A stretch of DNA of 64,000 nt, taken from contig NZ_JBHRXI010000010.1 of NCBI RefSeq assembly GCF_042648365.1, positions 62,001-126,000 on the forward strand, in the 5' to 3' direction. The notes beneath the pieces are model-generated. The model was not told the DNA's origin. It worked only from the letters and a program-made list of their open reading frames with translations, and did not search any database. The position numbers and the translations under genes are program-made. The stretch comes from Lutimaribacter_A marinistellae (GTDB taxonomy: Bacteria > Pseudomonadota > Alphaproteobacteria > Rhodobacterales > Rhodobacteraceae). This document shows, one piece after another, positions 9,415 to 17,329 of this stretch; the stretch's first letter is position 1; each line of letters opens with the position of its first letter.

Positions 9415-9882
9415 TCAATCGCCATGATCAACGCGATTAACCCGTGCTTGCCGTAGAGATAGGATGATCAACACTACAGCCACAGCTCCAAAGAGCAACG
9501 TCAGCCTATGGTCTCTTACTGAAAGGGTTTCCTTGCAAAAAATTTGCCAAACTCTGCAAGTCTCCGATGAGGCGAGTTGGCGTTTTAAGAAAGAAGGTAA
9601 TGCGACCGCTAAAAAAATTGAAAAAGCACCGCTTAAGCCTAAGATTTCGGCTTTCAAACCGCCAGACGCAAACGCTCTACCCGCCAAAGAGTAGCCGGTC
9701 ATAGCTAAACCGGCTAATGGCGCACAAAGCAACAACAAATCACGAGCTATGGATGGTTCGATCAGTTTTTGAATTTCCCGGCTTTCTTTGACCACCACGA
9801 CCCCTATGCCCATGACAGCTGCCACAATCGCCAGAACAAAAATGCGATGTGCAAAAAGCTCTTCCCGACGACTTAATTTCAT
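9415..9882 (-). CDS. Small membrane protein of unknown function (155 residues)
   Basis: I do not recognise this protein. About four hydrophobic segments can be seen: FVLAIVAAVMGIGVVVV, LLLLCAPLAGLAMTGYSLA, GLSGAFSIFLAVALPSFL and LLFGAVAVVLIILSL. A cytoplasmic-looking Lys/Arg start (MKLSRREELFAHR) precedes them. Two cysteines (SETCRVWQIFC) lie in the third loop. The ATG shares its A with the TGA stop of the upstream small gene (TGATG overlap), so the two are translationally coupled. The region is clearly AT-richer than the surrounding core genes, which suggests acquired DNA. Confidence 0.55.
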   Translation of the reverse strand: MKLSRREELFAHRIFVLAIVAAVMGIGVVVVKESREIQKLIEPSIARDLLLLCAPLAGLAMTGYSLAGRAFASGGLKAEILGLSGAFSIFLAVALPSFLKRQLASSETCRVWQIFCKETLSVRDHRLTLLFGAVAVVLIILSLRQARVNRVDHGD

Positions 9883-10127
9883 CACTTTTTCTTGCTATTT
9901 GAGAGCTGAAGGTATGATCGAAAAAACAGCAATAAAAACCAAAGCAATATGACCAAAAGTACGAATGGCCAAAGCCCCCAAACAGTTTCCCTAACCTCTT
10001 CAGCAAACACACCGAAGTCAAATTTAGATACGGCGAAGAAACCAAGCAAAGTGAGCCACGGCCACGGCTTGGTCACTGCTTGTACCAATGCTTGTCCAAG
10101 AAATCCGAACAGTATTGGAGCGGCCAT
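9882..10127 (-). CDS. Small membrane protein of unknown function (81 residues)
   Basis: Two hydrophobic segments are separated by a short acidic loop: an N-terminal one (ILFGFLGQALVQAV then WLTLLGFFAV) and a second (WPFVLLVILLWFLLLFF). The tail ends in KKK. The start ATG 10127 has AGGGA five bases upstream; a longer in-frame start at 10142 lacks one. It is the first gene of an overlapping pair with the 155-residue membrane protein. The architecture (two TM helices with a basic end) recalls small accessory or holin-like proteins, but no assignment is justified. Confidence 0.5.
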   Translation of the reverse strand: MAAPILFGFLGQALVQAVTKPWPWLTLLGFFAVSKFDFGVFAEEVRETVWGLWPFVLLVILLWFLLLFFRSYLQLSNSKKK

Positions 10128-10299
10128 AGGATCCCTGCGCATAACTACATGTTGTGCACCTTACATAACCGGCCACCCAAGGCCAATACGGTCCTTCCGA
10201 GTATCGGAACACCCATTGCCTGGCAGCCGTTTTTTCGACTACAGAGTGGCATATCGGCCATAGTGAAAAGCGCAACAGCGGTCCCAAAGCTGGACAGGG

Positions 10300-12102
10300 T
10301 CAGCTATCCATCTTGAGAGCTGAGATGAACGCCTCCTGCGGGATCTCGACTTTCCCGAACTGGCGCATCTTCTTCTTGCCGGCCTTCTGTTTCTCAAGCA
10401 ACTTCCGTTTCCGCGTGGCGTCGCCGCCATAGCATTTGGCGGTCACGTCCTTGCGCAGCGCCGAGAGGGTTTCGCGGGCGATGACCTTGCCTCCGATCGC
10501 GGCCTGGATCGGGATCTTGAACATGTGGCGGGGGATGAGGTCCTTGAGTTTCTCGCACATGGCGCGGCCGCGCATCTCGGCCCGGTCGCGGTGGACCATC
10601 ATCGACAGCGCGTCCACCGGCTCGTCATTCACCAGCACGGACATTTTCACCAGGTTGTCCTGCCGGTAGCCGATCATCTGGTAGTCGAAGCTGGCGTAAC
10701 CTTTCGTTACCGATTTCAGGCGATCGTAGAAGTCGAACACCACTTCGTTGAGCGGCAAGTCGTAGACCACGAGCGGGCGGGAGCCGGCATAGGTCAGCTC
10801 CTGCTGGATGCCGCGGCGATCCTGGCAGAGTTTGAGCACGTCGCCGAGGTAGTCGTCGGGCACGAGGATGGTCGCCTTGATCCGCGGCTCCTCGACATGG
10901 TCGACCTTGGAGAGATCCGGCATGTCGGCGGGGTTGTGCAGTTCGATCATCTCGCCGTCCTTCATGAAGACGTGGTAGACGACGGAAGGGGCGGTGGTGA
11001 TCAGCTCGATATCGTATTCGCGCTCGATCCGGTCGCGGATGACCTCGAGATGCAAGAGCCCGAGGAAGCCGCAGCGGAAGCCGAAGCCCAGCGCGGCGGA
11101 GCTTTCCATTTCGTAGGAGAAGGAGGCGTCGTTGAGGGCCAGTTTCTCGATCGCGTCGCGCAGATCCTCGAACTCGGCCGAGTCGACGGGGAAAAGGCCG
11201 CAGAAGACGACCGGGACCGAGGGTTTGAAGCCCGGCAGCGGCTTGTCGGTCTGCTTCTTGTCATGGGTGATCGTGTCGCCCACCTTGGTGTCTCGGACCT
11301 GCTTGATCGAGGCGGTGATGAAACCGATCTCGCCGGGGCCAAGCTCGTCAACGGTGGTCATGGCGGGGCGGAAGACACCGATGCGGTCGACGCCGTAGCG
11401 CGCGCCGGTCTGCATCATGCGGATCTGGTCGCCCTTCTTCAGCACGCCGTCCATGATGCGCACCAGAACGACGACGCCGAGATAGGGGTCGTACCAGGAG
11501 TCGACCAGCATCGCCTTGAGCGCCGCGTTGCGGTCGCCCTGCGGCGCGGGAAGCTGGTGCACGATCGCCTCGAGCGTTTCGGTGATGCCCTGCCCTGTCT
11601 TGGCGCTGACGCGGATCGCGCCGGACGCGTCGATGCCGATCACGTCCTCGATCTGCTCGGCGACGCGGTCGCAATCCGAGGCCGGCAGGTCGATCTTGTT
11701 GAGGACCGGTACGATCTCGTGATCGGCATCGATGGCCTGGTAGACATTGGCGAGCGTCTGCGCCTCGACCCCCTGGGTGCTGTCGACGACCAGCAGCGAG
11801 CCCTCGACCGCACGCATGGAGCGGGAGACCTCGTAGGCGAAGTCCACGTGACCGGGGGTGTCGATCAGGTTGAGCACGTAGCTTTCACCGTTGAGCGCGG
11901 TGTAGTCGATGCGCACGGTGTTGGCCTTGATGGTGATCCCGCGCTCGCGCTCGATATCCATCGCGTCGAGCATCTGCTCCTTCATGTCCCGCTCGGCGAC
12001 CGTGTTGGTCATCTGGATGAGACGGTCGGCAAGCGTGGATTTCCCATGGTCAATATGGGCCACGATGGAGAAATTGCGGATGTGGGACAGGGCTGTGCTC
12101 AT
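10300..12102 (-). CDS. lepA: Elongation factor 4 (LepA)
   Basis: This ribosome-associated translational GTPase is 600 residues, the usual length. The G1 motif is AHIDHGKST, G3 is DTPGHVDF and G4 is NKID. The EF-G-like domains follow, and the LepA-specific C-terminal domain ends around GGDATRKRKLLEKQKAGKK. The start at ATG 12102 gives the canonical MSTALSHIRNFSIVAH; an in-frame ATG at 12138 adds a non-conserved leader. LepA back-translocates or helps ribosome assembly under stress (family knowledge). It marks the return to core genome after the decayed island. Confidence 0.97.
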   Translation of the reverse strand: MSTALSHIRNFSIVAHIDHGKSTLADRLIQMTNTVAERDMKEQMLDAMDIERERGITIKANTVRIDYTALNGESYVLNLIDTPGHVDFAYEVSRSMRAVEGSLLVVDSTQGVEAQTLANVYQAIDADHEIVPVLNKIDLPASDCDRVAEQIEDVIGIDASGAIRVSAKTGQGITETLEAIVHQLPAPQGDRNAALKAMLVDSWYDPYLGVVVLVRIMDGVLKKGDQIRMMQTGARYGVDRIGVFRPAMTTVDELGPGEIGFITASIKQVRDTKVGDTITHDKKQTDKPLPGFKPSVPVVFCGLFPVDSAEFEDLRDAIEKLALNDASFSYEMESSAALGFGFRCGFLGLLHLEVIRDRIEREYDIELITTAPSVVYHVFMKDGEMIELHNPADMPDLSKVDHVEEPRIKATILVPDDYLGDVLKLCQDRRGIQQELTYAGSRPLVVYDLPLNEVVFDFYDRLKSVTKGYASFDYQMIGYRQDNLVKMSVLVNDEPVDALSMMVHRDRAEMRGRAMCEKLKDLIPRHMFKIPIQAAIGGKVIARETLSALRKDVTAKCYGGDATRKRKLLEKQKAGKKKMRQFGKVEIPQEAFISALKMDS

Positions 12103-12173
12103 GGCTGGCGATATGCGCTGGTTTGGGGGTTTGGTCAAGGTGGGTTGAAGGGCCGCTGGGCTGCGATAGGGTG

Positions 12174-13511
12174 ATGTTGTGTAAGGGTGAGGGTGTGGTG
12201 GAATTCGGGTCGGAGAAAGAGTTCAAGGAGTGGCTTGAGGGGCAGAGCCGGGAGGTCTGCGTGGCCATCGCCACGCGGGCGGCGCTGCGGGTGTGGCCAT
12301 TGGTTTGTGCAGTTTGGCCAGATAGTTCACGAAATGGGTCAGCGACCAAGGCATCTCACGAACAACTAATCTTGCTTGGCTCGTGGAGCCAACTTTGCGC
12401 CACTACATTTGCGCAGCAAGCATCGCCCGAAGTTTTGGTCGCCGCAGAGCAAGCAGTTAATACCGCTAAGACATTTCATCCAGATGGTTATTGGTCGAAC
12501 GACTTTCAGAAAGCTGCGAACGCATCCGGATTTTCGGTTGGAATAGTGACCGGCGAAGCTAAGGTTGACTGGGTATTCGACCTGCTGTTTCAGGCCGCAT
12601 TGTTCACCAAGGAACCGCAGAAGGATACGAGCGTCTTCATTTCATCCACGTATCGAGACGCCGATTACGATGCGAGAACGCTAATCTCCCAACCGCTCTG
12701 GCACGATGCCAGCCCGCCAGAGGGCCTTCGTCCGGAGGATATCGGCCCGACGCTGCTCGAGACCGATCCGCGTTTCGATTTCTTCCGCCGGTGGTATGAG
12801 GGGATGGTGCGGGGCGCACCGCTGCCGCTGGAACTGTGCCGCCGTGTCGCCACACAGATCCCCCGCGAGACATGGGAGAGCGGCGCGGAGCAGGTGGCCG
12901 AGGCGATCGCGCGGATCGAGGCGGAGTGGCTGGCGGAGCAATCCGCCAATGCAAACCGCGCGCCGGAGTTCGAGCCGGAGAGCGTGGCGCATCTGTTCGC
13001 CCATCCGCGCAGCGTCTCGGCCTCGGTCGCCCTGGCCTCGGTCACCATCTATCAATCTCTGCAGGAGTTCAGTCAGGCGACCGCGCGGTGGCTCAATGAG
13101 CTTCCCGACTTCCTCAAACCGCTTGAAGCGGTGCCGGCCAGTCTGGACCGGATCGGAGAGATCCTGAATACGCAGGTGCAGACCAAGGCGTCGGAACAGG
13201 CTCTGCGCGAGGAGATCGGGCGATTGCAGGCCCGTGTTGCGCAGCTTGAGACGGAACTGGAAAACGCGCAGAAAGACGCCGGGGTTTCAAAGGCGCCTTG
13301 GTTCGGCAAGCTCACCGTACTCGGCGCGGGCATTGCCGCCCTCTGCGCGGGTGTCTGGACGGTTTCCGGCGACGATATCGGCCCGAAGAAGCGCTGCGAG
13401 ACGCTGAACGAGTATTGGGAGTTCTTCGGGGGACCTGCGTTCAACTGCGTTAGATCGGGTACGCCACCAGAGATTTCTCCGCCGGATCTGCCGGAAACGC
13501 GGGAGGCGTGA
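12174..13511 (+). CDS. Unknown C-terminally membrane-anchored protein
   Basis: 445 residues, function unknown. Residues 1-180 are helical (SREVCVAIATRAALRVWPL... and FSVGIVTGEAKVDWVFDLLFQ). A middle segment reads FDFFRRWYEGMVRGAPLPLELCRRVATQIPRE in two parts, followed by ESGAEQVAEAIARIEAEW. I have seen this Trp-Tyr-Glu pattern in hypothetical proteins of alphaproteobacteria. Next come a coiled coil (REEIGRLQARVAQLETELENAQ) and one TM helix (LTVLGAGIAALCAGVWTV). The DNA of about 12300-12650 is visibly AT-richer than the rest of the gene, so it may be mosaic. It is divergent from lepA across 71 bases. GTG 12195, preceded by AAGGGTGAGGG, is an alternative start. Confidence 0.65.
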   Translation: MLCKGEGVVEFGSEKEFKEWLEGQSREVCVAIATRAALRVWPLVCAVWPDSSRNGSATKASHEQLILLGSWSQLCATTFAQQASPEVLVAAEQAVNTAKTFHPDGYWSNDFQKAANASGFSVGIVTGEAKVDWVFDLLFQAALFTKEPQKDTSVFISSTYRDADYDARTLISQPLWHDASPPEGLRPEDIGPTLLETDPRFDFFRRWYEGMVRGAPLPLELCRRVATQIPRETWESGAEQVAEAIARIEAEWLAEQSANANRAPEFEPESVAHLFAHPRSVSASVALASVTIYQSLQEFSQATARWLNELPDFLKPLEAVPASLDRIGEILNTQVQTKASEQALREEIGRLQARVAQLETELENAQKDAGVSKAPWFGKLTVLGAGIAALCAGVWTVSGDDIGPKKRCETLNEYWEFFGGPAFNCVRSGTPPEISPPDLPETREA

Positions 13512-13731
13512 CTGTTCGGAACACCCGTCCTCAATTTCGCCATAATCGGGGTGTAGGATGCGGGCATCGCAGAGCCCGCAACGGGGCGCTCCTTCGCGGT
13601 GTCGGCAGAGTCCTGCCGGTGGCGGCGCGGGTGTCCGGGCGAGTTGATCGTACAGGTCGGCTGCGACATAGTACCGAGGCAGTGACGGCCGGGGCGTCAA
13701 AGACCCCGCCGGGTGAGAACGAGGCAAGACA

Positions 13732-14055
13732 ATGACACGATTTCTGACGATGCCCCTGGCCGCGGGGTTTTGTGCGGCGATGCTGGCAACAGGTGTTCCT
13801 GCGCCTGCCGAGGCGGGCAAGATCGCCCGCGCCTGCATGAGTTCGGACCGGCCTGCGGCGACTCGGGCGCGGTGCAACTGCATCCAGAAAGTGGCGGATG
13901 ACGCGCTGAACCGTTCGGAGCAGCGGCGGATCGCGAAGTGGTTCTCGGACCCCCACCAGGCGCAGGTGGTGCGCATGTCCAGCCGCGCCAGCGACGAGGC
14001 GCTGTGGGAGCGCTACAAGGCGTTCGGGCAGCTCGCCAAGGCCGTCTGCCAGTAG
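13732..14055 (+). CDS. Small secreted Cys-containing protein ('arginine transporter'-like family)
   Basis: 107 residues with a signal peptide (LAAGFCAAMLATGVPAPAEA). The mature part has a CMSSDRPAATRARCNCIQ motif and a final Cys near the C-terminus, then a helical region (DDALNRSEQRRIAKWF). Rhodobacterales carry many such short proteins, often labelled 'arginine transporter' in databases without experimental support that I know of; the protein has no membrane segments beyond the signal and cannot be a transporter itself. It may be a periplasmic protein with two disulfides. The ATG lies just behind GAGGCAAGACA. The gene is followed by a cluster of hairpins. Confidence 0.7.
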   Translation: MTRFLTMPLAAGFCAAMLATGVPAPAEAGKIARACMSSDRPAATRARCNCIQKVADDALNRSEQRRIAKWFSDPHQAQVVRMSSRASDEALWERYKAFGQLAKAVCQ

Positions 14056-14077
14056 GCGTCTTTTCCAAGAGCCGAAG

Positions 14078-14100
14078 GCGCGCGCGTTCCGCGCGCGCTT
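14078..14100 (+). terminator. GC hairpin after the small secreted protein gene
   Basis: GCGCGCGC, loop GTTCC, GCGCGCGC forms a perfect eight-pair stem, followed by TTGATTT. It lies 23 bases after the stop of the upstream gene and is a plausible rho-independent terminator with a weak T-tract. Confidence 0.5.
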
Positions 14101-14127
14101 GATTTGCGCGGCTGTCGCCGCGCGGAT

Positions 14128-14173
14128 GCGAGGCGCTGCCTCGCGCTCCGGGATATTTACGGCAAGAGGAAGA
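14128..14173 (+). repeat. Palindrome + CTCCGGGATATTT element, copy A
   Basis: The hairpin GCGAGGC-GCT-GCCTCGC is followed by GCTCCGGGATATTTAC and GGCAAGAGGAAG. The same arrangement recurs at three other places in the window (36337-36380 on the minus strand, 37477-37524, 55283-55328). Here it lies between convergent genes. Confidence 0.75.
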
Positions 14174-14278
14174 GGGCAGGTCTGTCCGGGAAGGAGCCGA
14201 CGGCAGTGCGGTATTCGACCCGGTCGCGAAGGTTCGCCTCGGCCTTTACTTCCGTGCCGGATGGCGACTTTTTCTTGA

Positions 14279-14737
14279 TCAGAGGCTCAGCTTGTACCCG
14301 ATATGGCTGGGCTCGAAGCCCAGGCGGTCGTAGAACCGGTGGGCATCCGGGCGGGCCTTGTCCGTCGTGAGCTGGACGAGGCTGCACCCCCGTGCCCGGC
14401 ATTGATCGATCGCCCAGGCGAACATCGCCTCGCCGAGCTTGTCGCCGCGACGTTCGCTTGCGATCCGCACCGCCTCGATCTGACCGCGTTTTGCCCCGCC
14501 TCGAGACAGGCCGGGAATGAAGGTCAGTTGCAGTGTTCCGACGATGCTATGGCCTTCCTCGACCACGCAGAGAAACTGGTTCGGGTCGGCATCTATCTCG
14601 GCGAAGGCGCGGCGGTAGCTTTCCGCAACCTCCGGCGCCGCTTTTTCGCGCGAGGACCCAAGCATGTCGTCGGCCAACATCGCGACGATCGACCCTAGAT
14701 CTGCAGATGTGGCGCGACGGTAGCGAAGCTCTGTCAT
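14279..14737 (-). CDS. GNAT-family N-acetyltransferase
   Basis: 152 residues. The acetyl-CoA binding motif A region is readable as IEAVRIASERRGDKLGEAMFAWAI (in two parts: the strand IEAVRIA, then the R-R-G-x-x-L-G loop). Strand 5 and helix 5 follow (CSLVQLTTDKARPDAHRFYDRLGF), with the family-typical YDRLGF ending. It transfers an acetyl group to an unknown acceptor. It is a single gene between convergent repeats and a leftward HisD-like gene. The family is certain; the substrate cannot be read. Confidence 0.88.
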   Translation of the reverse strand: MTELRYRRATSADLGSIVAMLADDMLGSSREKAAPEVAESYRRAFAEIDADPNQFLCVVEEGHSIVGTLQLTFIPGLSRGGAKRGQIEAVRIASERRGDKLGEAMFAWAIDQCRARGCSLVQLTTDKARPDAHRFYDRLGFEPSHIGYKLSL

Positions 14738-14829
14738 GGTGCAATCAACCCTTCTTTGCGATCACGGCCCTGTTGCACGGAGAAGTTCGTGCAAGCAAGC
14801 AAAGCCCACCGGGGGTGATGGATTGGCGG

Positions 14830-16131
14830 TCAGCTGGCGCGATTGTGCCGGAGCGGTGTCGCGAACCGGTCGAGACGGATATCCGCCGTGCGGGCATGCC
14901 CCTCCATCCCCTCGGCGCGGGATATGGCGGCGGTGGCGCGGGCGAGATCTGGAAGCGCCTCGTCGGTGACACGCTGCCACGTCACGGTTTTCAGGAACTT
15001 GTGGACCGAGAGACCGCCAGTGTAGCGCGCGGCCCCGCTGGTGGGCAGCACGTGGTTCGGGCCGCTGGCCTTGTCTCCGAAGGCGACGGTCGTCTGCTCT
15101 CCGAGAAAGAGCGAGCCATAGGCGGTGAGACGTGATTTCCACCAGTCCAGATCGCCGGCCTGCACGTGAAGATGTTCGGGTGCGTAGCTGTTGGCGGCCT
15201 CGGCCATCTCTTCGCGGTCGGCGCAGAGCATGACCTCACCAAGCGCATCCCATGCGGCCTGCGCGCTTGAACGGTTGCGTTCGGGCAGCGTCGCCAAGCA
15301 GGACGGGATGGCAGCCAGAACGGCCTCGGCCAGTGAACGGCTGTCGGTGGCGAGCCAGACAGGAGAGTTCCAGCCGTGCTCGGCCTGGCCGACGAGATCC
15401 CATGCGACGGTGAGCGGGTCGGCCGTGGTATCTGCGAGGACCATCGAGTCGGTTGGACCTGCGAACATGTCGATGCCGACCGGACCAAAGAGTTGGCGCT
15501 TGGCCTCGGCCACGAACTGGTTGCCCGGACCGACGAGAATATCGGCAGGCGGGGCACCGAAGAGACCCAAGGCCATCGCCGCCACACCCTGCACCCCGCC
15601 CAGAGCCAGAACCCGGTCCGCGCCGGCGAGCGACATGGCGTAGAGGATCGCGGGATGGATGCCGCGGCCCGGCGCAGGCGGCGAGACGGCCGTGATATCC
15701 GGAACGCCTGCGGCACGCGCGGTGGCAATCGTCATCAGGGCCGAGGCGATATGCGCGTAGCGGCCGCCGGGAACATAGGCACCTGCGGCGGCGAGCGGGA
15801 TCTGTTTCTGGCCCCCGATCAGGCCGGGGCGCAGCTCGGTCTCGAACTCGATTGCAGTGGCCCGCTGCGCCTCGGCGAAGCGGCGGATGTTGTCGTGGGC
15901 GTATTGGATATGGGCCTTCAGTTCTTCCGGGACCTGTCGCGCGGCGGCCTCGATCACCGCTTGCGGTACCTCGATCTCGCCCTCCCAACCGTCGAGGCGG
16001 GCGGCATAGTCGCGAGCGGCCTGTTCGCGCCCTTCGCGCAAGCGGGCGAGCATGATCTGCACGGTATCGGCCGTGTCGCCTTCGGGTTGAGGCGGCAGGC
16101 CGGGGGCGGTTTTCAGGTGGGTAATGGGCAT
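14830..16131 (-). CDS. HisD-like zinc dehydrogenase, probably 3-sulfopropanediol dehydrogenase type (HpsN-like)
   Basis: 433 residues of the histidinol dehydrogenase family. The zinc ligands are present (Gln249 and His252 in VGQAEHG, Asp353 in FGDKASG, His412 in MEGHA), as are the catalytic Glu319-His320 (YAPEH). The sequence details (ETELRPG, YVPGGRYAHIASA, GNQFVAEAKR, RYTGGLSVHKF) match, from memory, the HpsN paralogues of Roseobacters, which oxidise 2,3-dihydroxypropane-1-sulfonate, better than biosynthetic HisD. It is not in a his operon, and a LysR regulator is divergent from it, which also argues for a catabolic role. No other sulfonate genes are nearby, so the substrate may differ. Confidence 0.7.
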   Translation of the reverse strand: MPITHLKTAPGLPPQPEGDTADTVQIMLARLREGREQAARDYAARLDGWEGEIEVPQAVIEAAARQVPEELKAHIQYAHDNIRRFAEAQRATAIEFETELRPGLIGGQKQIPLAAAGAYVPGGRYAHIASALMTIATARAAGVPDITAVSPPAPGRGIHPAILYAMSLAGADRVLALGGVQGVAAMALGLFGAPPADILVGPGNQFVAEAKRQLFGPVGIDMFAGPTDSMVLADTTADPLTVAWDLVGQAEHGWNSPVWLATDSRSLAEAVLAAIPSCLATLPERNRSSAQAAWDALGEVMLCADREEMAEAANSYAPEHLHVQAGDLDWWKSRLTAYGSLFLGEQTTVAFGDKASGPNHVLPTSGAARYTGGLSVHKFLKTVTWQRVTDEALPDLARATAAISRAEGMEGHARTADIRLDRFATPLRHNRAS

Positions 16132-16208
16132 GGAATGGACCTCGTGAACGCTTGACCGACGGACGATGGAGTTTCACAAAAGGCAAAACTGCCGAAAGGG
16201 ATCGGTCG

Positions 16209-17168
16209 ATGATGAAGGGGGTGACCCTGCGCGGTCTGGAAGTGTTCGAGGCGCTGGCGCGCTCGGGGTCCGTCGCGCAGGCGGCGGAGTTGACGGGGTT
16301 GAGCCAGCCGGCGGTGAGCCAGCAGCTGCGCAACCTCGAAACGGCCCTTGGAACGGACCTTGTTGACCACGGGCGCCGCCCCATGCGGCTGACCCAGGCG
16401 GGTCGCAGCTTCCTTGCACGAACCGAGGCGGCGCTGAGCGAGCTGAGGCTGGCGCAGAGCGAGTTGATGGTGATGGACCTGAGTCAGCTGAGCACTTTGA
16501 GCGTTGGTCTGATCGACGATTTCGACAACGACCTGACGCCGCGCCTCGCCACGCTGCTGGCCGATAGCATGACGCGGGCACGGTTCAAGCTGATCACTGC
16601 CTCGAGCCTCGAGATCAGCGAGGCGATGAGGGCGCAGCGGCTGCAGATCGCGGTATCGGCCAGCACGGGCGAAGTGATCGAGGGCGTTCTGGAGTATCCG
16701 CTGGTGCGGGATCCGTTCATCCTTGTTGCACCAAAGGGAGTTTTTGATGCTGGCGACCTGCGTGGCGGCTTGTCGAAGCTTCCCTTTCTGCGCTATGCGC
16801 GCGAGCAACTGATCAGCCGCCAGATCGAGGCCCATCTGGCGCGACAGAAGCTCGACTTCGAAGAGCGGTTCGAGATCGGCTCGCACCTTGCGTTGATGGC
16901 CATGGTGGCGCGGCGGCTGGGCTGGGCGATCACCACGCCGCTGGGCTACATGCGGGCGGGCCGCTTCCACGACGACATAGAGGTGTTTCCCCTGCCCTTT
17001 GCCGGGTTCACGCGCATCATCTCGCTGTTCTCGGGTGCGGACCTGGCCGACCGGGTGCCGCGCGAAGTGGCGGACATGATGCGGCGCCTGATGCAGACCC
17101 AGATGATCGACCCGGCCATAGCACAATTGCCATGGCTGAGCGGCGGGTTCCGGGTGCTGGAAGCCTGA
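16209..17168 (+). CDS. LysR-family transcriptional regulator
   Basis: 319 residues. The N-terminal winged helix-turn-helix is near residues 5-60 (LEVFEALARSGSVAQAAELTGLSQ, read as two pieces, then PAVSQQLRNLE). A type-2 periplasmic-binding-like effector domain follows. It is transcribed away from the HisD-like dehydrogenase across a 77-base gap, the classical arrangement for a LysR activator and its target. It most likely controls that gene in response to its substrate. Two consecutive ATGs (16209, 16212) are possible starts. No operator was identified with certainty in the short gap. Confidence 0.9.
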   Translation: MMKGVTLRGLEVFEALARSGSVAQAAELTGLSQPAVSQQLRNLETALGTDLVDHGRRPMRLTQAGRSFLARTEAALSELRLAQSELMVMDLSQLSTLSVGLIDDFDNDLTPRLATLLADSMTRARFKLITASSLEISEAMRAQRLQIAVSASTGEVIEGVLEYPLVRDPFILVAPKGVFDAGDLRGGLSKLPFLRYAREQLISRQIEAHLARQKLDFEERFEIGSHLALMAMVARRLGWAITTPLGYMRAGRFHDDIEVFPLPFAGFTRIISLFSGADLADRVPREVADMMRRLMQTQMIDPAIAQLPWLSGGFRVLEA

Positions 17169-17329
17169 TCGGCGCGCGGAGCTCATCTGCGGTTCCGGGG
17201 TTGCGGTTACGTCGCCTTCCGTTGAGCCTTGGAGCCGGCACCCGCGCAAGGGGGTGGCGGGGAGTTTCAACAAGAGAGATTTACAGATTTCACGCTGCTT
17301 AAGTTGTGACCGGACTGAAGGAGACCAAG

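Noticed and set aside
10525..12174. Plus-strand open frame of 549 codons
   Set aside because: It lies exactly opposite lepA and is a mirror of its codon bias (His, Val, Asp, Gly rich). It is not a gene.
14830..16131. Plain biosynthetic histidinol dehydrogenase (hisD)
   Set aside because: It has no his genes near it and a divergent LysR gene, and its sequence is closer, from memory, to HpsN-type paralogues. Not excluded completely.
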